27,615 bases of DNA, taken from contig JAKCWW010000143.1 of assembly GCA_026260175.1 (NCBI GenBank), positions 126,538 through 154,152 on the forward strand. The letters run 5' to 3'. Of the stretch, positions 10,363 to 21,000 are shown in pieces. This stretch comes from Reticulitermes lucifugus (Eukaryota > Arthropoda > Insecta > Blattodea > Rhinotermitidae). The position numbers and the translations under genes were made by a program. The notes under the pieces are model-generated. The model was not told the DNA's origin. It was given only the letters and a program-made list of their open reading frames with translations, and made no database searches. Each line of letters begins with the position of its first letter. Within the stretch, counting starts at the first letter, position 1.

Positions 10363-10615
10363 AGATCTGCGCTCTTCTTGGACGTTACGCAGCGTAGAGG
10401 GGTAAATCCGCAGTGACGTTTCGGGGACAACCTATCGGTCCCGTCTTCAAGGGTCAAGAAGTCCAAGTAGAGCTTTCTTCTTGGACTTCTTGACCCTTGA
10501 AGATGGGACCGATAGGTTGTCCCGAAACGTCGGTACAGAATTACCACTCTACGCTGCGAAACATCCCAGAAGGGAACAGATCTCATCCACATCGTGGCGG
10601 AAGCCTGAAAGCACG
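10363..10615. mobile_element. Foldback (hairpin) repeat element, full copy
   Basis: The left arm (10363-10467) and right arm (10480-10583) are near-perfect reverse complements of about 104 bases around a 12-base loop. The right side carries about 30 extra bases ending GGAAGCCTGAAAGCACG. The element is flanked by a 14-bp direct repeat CAGGCGTGTACAAG at 10349-10362 and 10616-10629, read as its target-site duplication. Translated shadows such as RRVVILYRRFGTTYRSH occur in many insect databases and are not genes. Related copies are at 15105 and 16845. Confidence 0.8.
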
Positions 10616-10668
10616 CAGGCGTGTACAAGTTTCCCAGAAATTTAGGAGCCACCTTAAAATTCTGGGCG

Positions 10669-10928
10669 GGGCACGCCGTGGCGCAGTTGGTTGAGGCACT
10701 GCTCTACAAGCCGGAAGGTCGCAGGTTCGATTCCCGATGGNNNNNNNNNNNNNNNNNNNNNNNNNNNNNNNNNNNNNNNNNNNNNNNNNNNNNNNNNNNN
10801 NNNNNNNNNNNNNNNNNNNNNNNNNNNNNNNNNNNNNNNNNNNNNNNNNNNNNNNNNNNNNNNNNNNNNNNNAGCCTCAAACTCCTGGAACCCTAAGGGC
10901 CTGTCCAGGCCTGTAATGGGATTGCTTT
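10669..10928 (+). mobile_element. tRNA-derived SINE with 18-bp target duplication, containing an assembly gap
   Basis: Begins GGGCACGCCGTGGCGCAGTT with an A-box-like GTGGCGCAGTTGGTTGAGGC and a B-box GGTTCGATTCC, then runs into undetermined bases. It is flanked by a perfect 18-bp direct repeat ACCTTAAAATTCTGGGCG at 10651-10668 and 10929-10946, typical of LINE-mediated retroposition. The tRNA-like head does not fold into a complete tRNA, so it is a SINE head. Confidence 0.8.
10741..10872. other. Assembly gap (132 N)
   Basis: A run of undetermined bases inside the SINE. True length and content are unknown. Confidence 1.
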
Positions 10929-11066
10929 ACCTTAAAATTCTGGGCGCCAGAAAGATGACATGAAACAAGGTCCATACTGAGGATCAACAAATATTAGGCG
11001 TCACCATACAAAATTCAGTCGCCAGGGCGATCTGGCGCCCTGGATTTGTGCACCCCTGTTCTATAT

Positions 11067-12560
11067 AAGAAATAATGTTTCAACGATTAAACATCCGGCA
11101 ATAAGGCTAATGAGGAAGTGATAAGAATTGTCGCAAAATTAAAAGGGTAATAAAACGTGAAAAACAGTCCTATTTAGCAGAAGGAAACAAGAACTATATT
11201 ACGGAGCAGGCGGTTTGCTTGTTTCCGAATCTCTGGATGTAATGACATGTACTGAATTCAAGCCACGCGTCTCCCCGACGCCTACCACTTATTCTATGGC
11301 CATATTTTGTAAAAAAAAAAGAAAGAAAGAAAAAAAAAGAAAATTGAAATAAAATCAATAAGCTCTGAACCATTCATGGCTTTGTCTTATTATGAAAATT
11401 CAATTCCGATGACGCCTTGTTTAAAACCCACGTTAGCTCTCCCAGTAATAATATTTCCCCCTTCTCTAAGTAAGCTTTTTAGAATTTTCGTTGTCTTCTG
11501 AAGACTGCTGATTAAGTGGCGACGTCGCTGTAAATACTTTGAAGCATATATTATTGTCTCGACAAGGGAAAAAAAAACGAAGAAAGAATGGTGAGCACAC
11601 CATTTTCTTATTTATGAAGTCCTTGGTTCATATTTCGGTCCGGAAACAGGCTATTCTTAATTTTCCTCTGTCCCTCTGGTTACAGAAGAAACCTCAGAAT
11701 GTGACGACAGTTTCTCTCAACAGCCTTCCTTCGACAGACAGAGACAAAAAGCTCGGGCACAAAACTTAATAAAATGAAGATATTTCCAAAAAGAATCCCT
11801 CTAACGGTAACTATAAATACAGACACAGGCTTGTTTTACTGCTGAAAATATTAATCAAAAGAAACACTTTGATCTGTTAGTCTCCACTGCCAATGTCGTC
11901 TGCAAAATGACAAAGAGTCAAGAAGAAATGCATAGATCTTCATTTTAAAAAATACTATATAATAAGCCATCAAAAATAACACTGTGACATTCTTTTATTA
12001 CAATTTTTAAGCGCGTTCGCAACATTGCGAAAAGCTACTATTATCTTCGTCATGTCCGTCCGTGCGCATGGAAACACTCGGCTCCCACTGGACGGATTTT
12101 CGTAAAATTTGATATTCTAGGATCGTTCGAAAATCTGTCGATAAAATAGAAGTTTCATTAAGATCTGACAAGAATAACGGGTACTTTAGGTGAAGACCTG
12201 TGTACATTTATGATCTCTCTCAATTCTTCTCAGAATGAGAAATGTTTTAGACAAACGTTGTAGAGAAAATCAAAACACACATTTTATGTTCAATATCCTT
12301 TTCCCGAAAATCGTTCGGTTTATGAGATCTGTGGAAAAAAGTGCATTGTTGCGTTTCCACTACAACAATGGTTACGTGAACATGCCACTATGTTACATTA
12401 TACGTACGTTGCCTATCTTGTTAATAATTTTTAACAATTTTAGCCATATTTTCACCAACTGAATGAAAATAACTGATAAAGGATATGTAAAATTGAGATC
12501 CTAATTACTAGCCAGTAAGTAGGTGTACATGGGTTATGTAGCCTCCTCAATGTATGAATG
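11067..12560. other. Intergenic, mostly nothing recognised
   Basis: Apart from the A-rich tract at 11309-11357 I see no gene. The part near 12010-12210 (GTCCGTCCGTGCGCATGG, then GATTTTCGTAAAATTTG) has the look of a dispersed insect repeat, but I cannot define it. Confidence 0.35.
11309..11357. repeat. A-rich (GAAA)n tract
   Basis: Poly-A with interspersed G (AAAGAAAGAAAGAAAA type) ending in GAAATAAAATCAATAAGC. It could be an old retroposon tail, but no body was identified to its left. Confidence 0.6.
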
Positions 12561-12570
12561 TCACTGTGGC

Positions 12571-12607
12571 CTGAAGATGGCTTAATGTGGAGCCGAAACA
12601 CGTAGTC
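12571..12607 (+). other. CCTGAAGATGG-stem-CCGAAAC hairpin motif
   Basis: CTGAAGATGGCTTAATGTGG then AGCCGAAACACGTAG. GGCT pairs with AGCC around an eight-base loop. The same flanks with different but still complementary stems occur in other repeats of this window (see findings). The motif is common near the 3' parts of invertebrate interspersed repeats. Confidence 0.6.
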
Positions 12608-12730
12608 ATGTTTGTTACAAGAAATGTGTTCAACAAAAATTTGTTTTGTTGAAGGTCTTTCTTACACACGCAACACAACGGGATGCCCCACATTAAGATA
12701 CTAAATGTTTACAGCATTAGGCAAAGTACA

Positions 12731-12995
12731 GATATTGTAAAATTTATAAAATTCCCCCAACTAAGATAGTATGGTCATGTTGAAAGAATGCAAAACCAAC
12801 GAATGACAAAACAAATTGCTACAGCGAAAATAAAGAGTACAAAAAAGAGGAAGACCACGTAAGAAATTGAAGGACGAAGTAGAAAAAATATTTAAATATA
12901 ATGTGAATAAAAAACAAGAAGACAACGGTCAGTGACCGTCGGGAATGGAGGAAGACTGTACTGGAAGCCAAGGTCCACAGCGGACTGTTGTGGTT
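12731..12995 (+). pseudogene. Non-LTR retrotransposon ORF2 C-terminal relic (3), different family
   Basis: With one frameshift near 12845 this reads DIVKFIK, then YGHVERMQNQRMTKQIATAK, then RGRPRKKLKDEVEKIF and later PSGMEEDC. The expected family tail is DIVKFIKSxRxRWxGHVERM...GTRKRGRPRKRWxDEVEEDL...ARDRREWRKTVLEAKVHxGL, and the text GAATGGAGGAAGACTGTACT and GGAAGCCAAGGTCCACAG encodes that last part. It ends in a GAAGAAGAAG tract near 13005. An in-frame TAG replaces the Trp before YGHVERM. Distinct from the relics at 5240 and 7790. Confidence 0.65.
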
Positions 12996-13740
12996 GTGAA
13001 GAAGAAGAAGACACTATATTACCTACGGTTGCTTACAGACTAATTAAATTCTGGCTTGCTGGTGAAAGATGTAGGATATAGCTTAAAAAGGTCTTGTCCA
13101 GTAATGTATGTGATTTTTAATACACAAAATATTTATGTGGGCTCACGTTTGTACAGTGTCTCCTGCTTCGAGGTTGGGACAGAAACTAATAAGTCTTCGC
13201 CGTAAAGAAAATGCACAACATGACGTTGGATCTCAATTGTTTCTTTCGAACTGTCTATGCAACAGAAAGGACATGGCATTTGGAGCTTGGAATACCCCAC
13301 AGAAATTCTGGGTAAAAATTAGAATCATGTGGCTTAGAATCTGAACGACTGTCAGGATTTTTTAAACACGATAATGAACATTTGGCTTCCATAGGAATTG
13401 CAAGAACAGGAGAGGGACAATGTCGTAACCTCAGTTTCCTCTAAGAAGTACATAATCCTGCGCTAAGAATTGCTTCTGTAGAAGAAAGTTTCGTGTTTAT
13501 GTAATACCGTCTGTTTCAAGCAGCAGTATTTTTGCTTTACTAGAAAAAGAAAAGAATATTAAAAGACAGGATAACAAGTGTGAGACCCATTTATATTTTC
13601 TTCATTTTAATATTCTCATGAATACAATAAAACAGACACTTGGCAGGAAATTGAGTATTAGCGTTATCAGAGAGAGATGGGGCGAATTTGGTGAGATTTG
13701 TATGTACATAAAAGAACAGATGGAAATCGAATTTTGCTGT

Positions 13741-13888
13741 TGATTGGTTACAGACTAACCACGCCCCACTTCATGTGTTTTACATTCTAGGCTACGAACA
13801 GGGGGTGGTTTGTTGCAGCGCCAGAAAGAGGCAATTCTCACGAGACGTTGTGACGTCAGATTGATGTTATCCGAAGCAAATAAAAGGG
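13741..13888 (+). promoter_or_regulatory. Proposed sulfakinin promoter: CCAAT, GC-box, CRE, TATA-like
   Basis: In 150 bases there is an inverted CCAAT box (TGATTGGTTA at 13741-13750), a GC/CACCC-type box (CCACGCCCCA at 13759-13768), a perfect cAMP response element TGACGTCA at 13851-13858, and a TATA-like AATAAAAGG at 13879-13887. Order and spacing fit a polymerase II core promoter, and a CRE close to the TATA box is a known feature of many neuropeptide genes. The sites are seen in the sequence; their use is inferred. Confidence 0.5.
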
Positions 13889-13910
13889 TCTGCTTACGAG
13901 GAATCTGCAA

Positions 13911-13969
13911 GAGTTGATTTGCAGACAACGACGGCGGCTGGTAGAAAGTTCATCGGTGCCTGTACCCAG
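13911..13969 (+). other. Proposed non-coding first exon of the sulfakinin gene
   Basis: The exon is inferred from a TATA-like box at 13879-13887, a start roughly 30 bases downstream, and a consensus donor CCCAG|GTAAAT at 13969/13970. No ATG lies between about 13911 and the donor, so it would be pure 5' UTR. It would splice over a 3415-bp intron to the acceptor at 17383-17384. The exact transcription start is a guess; the donor is clearer. Confidence 0.5.
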
Positions 13970-15104
13970 GTAAATATTCAACAGTAAAAGCTATAACCCT
14001 TTCAGAACATAGTAACGAGAAATACGTGTCTCTTATGAAGTGATAATTTCATTTATGACAGTGTTTAAGATCTCAAATTTGGAGAACTCATAGTTTACCA
14101 ATGCTTTCTTTGGCGTTCTGCATACTGTGTTGACCTTGGTGTTCTTTGATTTAGAAAAATACCTGACTGTCACGGAACCGTCACGCTATAATGCTTCTTG
14201 TATTTTAAGTGCATACGACAAAAATATGGCGTATTACGAAAAAATGTAAACAAATTGTCTTTTTAAAATCTAAAGGGAAGAAAATATCACTTGGAAGACC
14301 TAGGCTTAGACAGGAAGATAATTTTAAAATATACCTTACAAATAATGCAGGTAGTATTCAAGTAGCTCCGGTGGTCGTCTCTTCATAACACAGCAGTACT
14401 AATAAAACTTCGGATTGCATAAAGGCGGGAAACTTCTACATCAGCTGAGTAACGAACAGCCATTGCCGACGAGACGGGGGAAAGCGGGTACAAATTACTG
14501 GGGCCCGGCGCTCCGGAAGGGGGCCCGGGGCCCAACTACGTTGCATATATTTTTGTCTTTCTCGGTAGTATCATTATTTGTCGATTGTACAAATTAACGC
14601 TTTCAAACCAATCACTCTGCAACTGAGAGTCAGGCTTTCCGATTTAGTGTAATGACTGCAGTACAAAGTCCAGCCTATTGAACCATTAACTTCCGTAGCT
14701 TTTAATCTATAGGAGGAAAGGACATCCAATGAATTATTACTGGGTATAATCACATCGTGATTTAACAATAAGTCTCTGTAATATCGGCTAACGTCTTGAT
14801 GTTCTGACATTTCAGTACTACATCAACACAGATGTCCTGTCTGTTGACCTTAATTTTCAGTAATTTTGACCTCAGAACATTTTCCCACGCCACCTACCAA
14901 TTTTGATTATATATAAAATAGATAACTAGACTCGCCAAAACTGTTGAGTGTTCCAACACCATCACCTCTTTTTTTGTAACACGACGGCCTCTACCGAGGA
15001 TTTCGCAACAAAGTCGTTTTTTTAACTTTCAGTTACAATGCTAGATTTCAGGCTTTCTCCGCTGTGTACTTGAGGTCTTCTCTTTTCTGGCATGTTACTG
15101 TTCG

Positions 15105-15195
15105 ACCCTTGAATAAGGGACCGATATGTCCCGAAACGTCGGTTGTAAACTACCAACCTACGCTTCAAAATATCCCAGAAGAGCGAAGACCTTAA
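15105..15195 (+). repeat. Foldback repeat, single-arm copy
   Basis: This matches the right arm of the element at 10480-10583: CGACCCTTGAATAAGGGACC, then GTCCCGAAACGTCGGTTG, ACTACCAACCTACGCTTC and ATCCCAGAAGAGC. Only one arm is present. It lies in the proposed sulfakinin intron. Confidence 0.7.
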
Positions 15196-15257
15196 GTTAC
15201 AAATTTCATGACCACAGAGTAAGGGATATGAAACAAGACAGCCTTCGTTATATAGAG

Positions 15258-15330
15258 CAGTGATTCTCAAACTCTTTTTGTCAGAGCCCCATTAAATGCC
15301 GGTAGCTATTCAGCACCCAGAAAATTGCCG
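15258..15330 (+). mobile_element. hAT-type terminal fragment
   Basis: CAGTGATTCTCAAACTC at 15258 has the CAGTGNTTCTCAA start typical of many insect hAT elements (compare 21979), followed by TTTTTGTCAGAGCCCC. The opposite end and target duplication were not found, so it is probably a one-ended relic. Confidence 0.4.
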
Positions 15331-16404
15331 CAGATTCATAACGTAAAACAGGTAGACTAAAATTAAACCACAACGGCTCATTATTTTCCAACTTTATTTC
15401 ATCCCCCCCCCCCGGAATAAACGTAAAAGGCTGAATACAGAAATCTGCACGCTGACTACTTTGGGAGCTCGCGATCCACGCTCGGTTCGTGACCCTGGAT
15501 TTTAGAATCTCTGATATAACCAACCAACTGCGAAATGCTGAGCGCAATGTTCGCCATACTGAATCTTAAAATCAGCACTTCGTGGTCAGAATGTCTATCA
15601 CAGTTTTCTTCAGGCTCATGAAATAAATGGCAGTTTTAAATGTAGTCTGATATATTTCAGGGTAAACAATAACAGAAACCCTTTATCAACTGCAGGATTT
15701 CAAAAGCGGCTGCGTCAGTACACCGCAGTGTCTGAGAGTGAGGTTAAAATTTTGAATAAAGTTTGCTGTTGAGCAAGGCGGCTTTGGAGCCGAGAGCTTT
15801 AGTTTACCCAATGATAACGCACCTGTCCTCTCGTCTTTTGAAGCAGAAACTCCGCCAATAAAGTGCTCACAATGATCAACATCGCTGTAAAGCTCCTTGA
15901 ACTGTCAGACATTAGCCAGAAATGTAAAAACAATTCGAAAACGCGTGGTCTCGCAATGCCAACATCTCTGCAATCACAACAGCACCTCACTTCGAACTAG
16001 TGAAGAAAGAAACAACTTTAGCAGTCAAAAGAGATCAATTTCACGCGCAGTTAATAGGCCGAAGAACGGCGAACACATGCGTTACAGTAAGTGCTGCCAG
16101 CCGATCTGATCTTATAAGCAGTAATGGAATATTAAATGTCGCGAACACGCGTGAATAAAATATCGGCTGAATGCAGGTCTGTGTGAGAGTAATTTGGGGT
16201 TTTGTGCCTTTAGAGCCTAGTGATTACTGCATGAATCACCACACCCAGAATTACGCATTTTGTATTGCTGTGTTCTGTACGGATATCAGAACAAACGGCC
16301 AATATTTCGCTACACAACATTAACCAATCTATAGACAATGTTTTTCACCAACTAAATTCACTTGTTATAAAAACACTAAAATATTCTAAAACTGTTTGAT
16401 AAAA

Positions 16405-16445
16405 AGCCCCGACATGTTTCGGCTCACCAATGATCCATCCTCAGG
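16405..16445 (-). other. CCTGAGGATGG-stem-CCGAAAC hairpin motif, minus strand
   Basis: On the minus strand: CTGAGGATGGATCATTGGTG then AGCCGAAACATGTCGG. GG-A-TCA pairs with TGA-G-CC around TTGG with one A/G mismatch. It continues into GGGGCTTTTTATCAAACAG. It is the same design as 12571, with a different stem. Confidence 0.6.
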
Positions 16446-16844
16446 GGGTCACAACTGACTTCTCAAAACACGTACATATGTTAATCCTCTGTAGAGGTAT
16501 ATGGTCAACGTCTTATCTCACCAATCTTACTTTATCACTTCGCAAGCCGATGTTTTTTTAAAACACTCCCTATAGATTATGCACTATATTGTTGCGTCAC
16601 TTACACACTCACTATTGTTTGTAGTGTACATTGGTTGCTGTGGAAACGTAGATATTTTTATATATGGTCACCTGTGAAATGCACGGTAAAAATAGAATAA
16701 AGTTTATTAACCAATCTGTTTATATAACCGAGACGGAGTGTGTTTACTGTGCGGTAGGAACTGAATCGTTAAATATAATTCGGTTTAATTTTGATCTTTA
16801 AATGTCTAATTTTTTTCAAAAGCTAAAGAAAACGTATGTATCAG

Positions 16845-16960
16845 ATATCTGCGTTCTTCTGGGATATTACGCAGCGTAGAGTGGCGATTCTGTACCGACG
16901 TTTCGGGACAACCCATCGGTCCCATCGTCAAGGGTCAAGACTTCAAGTCTTGACCCTTAG
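16845..16960. repeat. Foldback repeat, truncated hairpin copy
   Basis: It carries the whole left arm (ATATCTGCGTTCTTCTGGGA to CATCGTCAAGGG) but only 14 bases of the right arm. The centre is a perfect palindrome: AAGGGTCAAGACTT (16930-16943), one C, then its complement (16945-16958). It confirms that the inverted-dimer layout at 10363 is a family trait. Confidence 0.75.
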
Positions 16961-17392
16961 TTTTCATTTGCGGAATGCACTCTTAGGTTGCATTGAAAAT
17001 TTCGGTAGGTTCGTCATCTCCTTAGGCGGTGTCACGATTAACGCCATCTGTCACACACTGTCAGATGCATCCTCCGCAATCACCAGTTCTCTGAGCAGCC
17101 TACTGCCTCTTGGCTCGCACACACAAATAAAAACACTTTATGTATGAAATATTAACACGGCAGTATAGCGAAATTTTGAGGTGTGATGTAGATCTTTGTA
17201 TCTATGTATCTTTGCCAATATGCATTTTTTCTTCTTTTTTAATGGAAAGTAAAATGAATTTTTCGTTTGATACAGAGTGACGAGCTGCAGAGGTTAAAAT
17301 TTCGAATGATAACATTAGAAAAACCCTAATGACAAACTTCATATCAAGCATACGAATGAATTTTTCTTCATCTCGTGGTTGCAGAGACAAGA

Positions 17393-17770
<378 letters not shown>

Positions 17771-18078
17771 TCGATACGATTTTTGCCTCGAGTGTTACTT
17801 GAGGGGAAATATAAAAATATAAAAAAAATGATTAAATGAAATCAAGTCCATGTTAAAGTGATTCTACTCAGATCCAAGCACCACCTCTTTCTTACTAATA
17901 ATTTAGGTACAATTCTTTACTATCGTTCTTTTTCTTTTTAAACACAAACTATGGCCATTTAAAACAATCATGAATACGAAAGATCCACATTTCTTTCAGG
18001 AATATGATTAAATTTTGTTACACTTTTTCCTTTTGTCATTTATATGTCACAGAACATCACAATGTTTCAATGGGCTAC

Positions 18079-18084
18079 AATAAA
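18079..18084 (+). terminator. Candidate polyadenylation signal for the sulfakinin gene
   Basis: This is a canonical AATAAA on the plus strand, 309 bases after the sulfakinin stop codon, and it would give a 3' UTR of about 330 bases. Poly-A-rich text lies closer to the stop (near 17810-17840) but lacks an exact AATAAA. Confidence 0.4.
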
Positions 18085-18099
18085 ATTTCTTGGATAAAA

Positions 18100-21000
18100 T
18101 ACTTTCAAATGTGTCGTTAATTGTAAGAACCCCAAACACCGAAAAAATAACACCTCCCCCCCCCCTCAAGTTAATAATGCGTGGAATTATACTTCCACTC
18201 CCCCCTATGCCTTCGTAGCACGATGCTTAATTAAACAGAGATAACTTTACCTTTCGGTGTCTTCAAAAGGCAATCTCTTTGCAGTTCCAAGATTCCTAAG
18301 TCTGAAAAAAACAAAGCAAAAAGCAATTAATTTGAAAGGAACCGCAGTGTCATTTAAGGACAATTATACTTGAGTTCTGAAATAAAGGTGACAATAGTGG
18401 GTTCTGAAGTTGGAACTTGTCAAGTGTAGACCTACCATTGCATGAGATTCGATTTTCACAGCAGTAAAAATAATGACTGCCGTGTTTCATGTAATTACAC
18501 AGAAGAGTTGTGTGGGCAGTTGTTAAACGTTTTAGAGGAACCTGCTACCTCCACCTTCAGGGTAGAAGACAGAAGTAACAGATTCCTAAGAAAACTTTGT
18601 AGGGTTTTTCCTCCAAGTGGCAGCCTGATTTGGGGAGATCAATTTTCATTCTGCCCATGTTTCAGTTTCTTTGTGTTGCACGATTTGCTGCTTGGTTATT
18701 TAGAATATCCTGTGTTGATCAAAGAGTATCTCTTGTGATGTATTTTATAAGATGCAGTCATGACAGAGGTAATCACATTGACATATTCCAGAAAACATTA
18801 ATATTGTGTCTCCTGTTTTGCCCGTTACATATAGCTGACCTGAATTTCATCAAATTATCCTCCAACCAATATGAACGTTAAGAATATAAACTGAAAACTG
18901 TGAAGGTAAATGTGATGCTCTTGTGTCTATGCTATTAACGTGGCAATTAATGTGGCCTCAACCATCAAAAGGAAAGTCTTTATATTTTTAGTATGGCTCG
19001 ACAATCTTTATTGGATGGTGGAAAATACATCATGGTTACACTACTTTCAGTAGCAAGCCGGTGGAACGTTTGTTGACTGACAATGAAAGATTTGGCTGAA
19101 TGCATGCCTGTACAAGAAACAAATTTCATTTCACAATAAAATTTATTATATAATATTAATTGAATATACACGTTTCTTTCGTAAAAAAAAGTCAACATTA
19201 CAGGCCTTACATAATTTAAGTATTTATTGTGTATGTTCAAGTTTAACCATAACTTTTGACTTACGGTTATTTGATTGTTGCTACATAAAAATTGGGACAA
19301 TTATACAGTTGACCTAACCTGAAATTAACTTATATATTAAACTCTAATAGTAAATTGCATTTCTATTTTAACATCACACATGTAATAGTGATTACTGATG
19401 ATAAGCATTAACACAAAGTTATATTGTCATCATACACTGGCAGTCAAATTTCTTCCATCAGTAACAATAACTTCATACAATCTGATATTGGTACAAATAC
19501 AAGTGCCAGTTCTCAACACTAGCATCTCTTTGCACATAATGGCACAAAACCTTTCTAGTGGAGGGAGAAATATATGCCGTTTCATAGGGAAATAAATATT
19601 GCATTTATAAAAATTAGAACAAGATCTTGGACTCAAAATCTACCGAAGTACAGAAAAAAATTCCTCGGAATTTTAAATATATTAAGGGTGCTATACTACA
19701 TATTCCATTCATATAATCAGCAGAATTTTAAAATAATTTCAATTTTATTTCTTTTGGAATTTGTTCTCCAGTTTTACTCTGCTTGTCAAAGGATAAGGGT
19801 TTACTCAATGAAAAATTTTGGCCCATCTAACACAAGGCAGAACAGACGGTATAAATGCAGAAGTAACATGACAGTTACAAAATATCACCATCAGCAATGA
19901 CAGTGTTTAGGAGACACTTCATGTGATAATCCTTATACAAACAAAAGACGGTATCACAACATTAATTCTAGAAATTATTTTAAAGAAACATTTTCCTTAA
20001 ATTCAATTTTGGAGGGAAGCAAACTTATTACACTATAACACAAACATTACAGCAAACATCAGCTTTTGAGATACAAAGTTCTCATAGTGGTGTTGATAAG
20101 GATTTGAGTCTTCTGGGTTATAATACTGTATCACCTAGTAGTTATGAACGTTTCAAAGGAGTGCAGTGTCCCATAGTCAGGTTGGTTATTACATTTACCA
20201 GTCAATGTTGCATAACATTCCAGCAGCCTTGTATCTTCAGACACTATCTTCACTGGGAAAACATCAAGTAAGTAAACGATTTTAAATGTTCCCCTCTTGC
20301 AATGAGAGTATTTGTACACTATTTCCACGACCTTCCAGTCCTTCAAATTTAAGGCTAAACAGAAAGTCTCTAGGTTATGAACAAGTCACATTCCAGCGTT
20401 TCTTTTTGTTTGGTTTGAAACTTGATTTCGTACAGACATATTGTTACAAAGAGTGTTTAGTTTCCCAAACCAGGTCATGGTAGCCTATTTTCCCAAGACT
20501 GCCTATTAAACATACACTGCAGCTGAAAAAAGGGAACATCTGGGATAAACAGTAGAAGAAAGCAACACTGTTGCTATACCACCACCAAATTAAAACACAA
20601 AACCAATCAGAATTGACAACAAATACCTCATGTACTTGCCTGAATGTTGGTACTGCCTAACCAATAGCGATTATAAGTTTTAAATCAAGCAAACAAACTT
20701 CCTCTGAACAAATTATTATGCCCAACAGCATTCCAAGCTATTCATTTCAAATATTCAGTGGTTCCTACGTGACAACTGGGTTGCACATATGAACTGGCAT
20801 TTATGTAACTTAATTATCAAAATATTAAAATGAGTAACAGCATCACTCATATGCTTTGGATATTTGACTGTTTGGCTGTTCATAACTCAGAGACTGCTTC
20901 TAATTATCCTTTGAACTGAAGCCACAAGGCAGAACTGATTTCCCCATACAAATTAGACATAAATTTCAGCTATTTAGATAAACACAAAAGGTTCCTTTAC

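Larger units (their letters stand above)
10349..11058. mobile_element. hAT MITE (about 165 bp originally) enlarged by two nested insertions
   Basis: The ends are CAGGCGTGTACAA and, inverted, CAGGGGTGCACAA. The 8-bp duplication TTCTATAT lies at 10341-10348 and again at 11059-11066, exactly the length hAT transposases make. Removing the foldback insertion (10363-10629) and the SINE insertion (10669-10946), each with one copy of its duplication, leaves about 165 bp with no coding capacity. The assembly gap lies inside the SINE. Confidence 0.8.
13970..17384 (+). other. Proposed 5' UTR intron of the sulfakinin gene
   Basis: Bounded by GTAAAT and GTGGTTGCAG. It contains no believable coding exon. 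It holds a half copy (15105-15195) and a truncated hairpin copy (16845-16960) of the foldback repeat also seen at 10363, one hAT-type end (CAGTGATTCTCAAAC at 15258), a minus-strand CCTGAGGATGG...CCGAAAC motif near 16405-16445, a poly-C run near 15403, and a GC-rich patch at 14500-14535. Confidence 0.45.

Noticed and set aside
10281..10652. Long open frames over the foldback element, on both strands
   Set aside because: The frame repeats in the other foldback copies with frameshifts and exists on both strands because the DNA is palindromic. It is a repeat shadow, not a gene.
10673..10740. Possible tRNA gene (A-box and B-box present)
   Set aside because: No full cloverleaf or acceptor stem, and the whole unit is flanked by an 18-bp duplication, so it is a SINE head.
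12571..12607. Calling the CTGAAGA...GAAA hairpin a hammerhead ribozyme
   Set aside because: There is one extra base between the CUGANGA-like part and the stem, and no clear closing stems with a cleavage triplet were found. Reported only as a structured motif.
15799..15990. 63-codon minus-strand frame in the sulfakinin intron, considered as a hAT transposase scrap
   Set aside because: No conserved transposase residues could be pointed to.
18442..18738. 98-codon frame downstream of the sulfakinin gene
   Set aside because: Part of it (EEPATSTFRVEDRSNRFLRK) recalls a dispersed insect repeat, and there are no splice or start features to support a gene.
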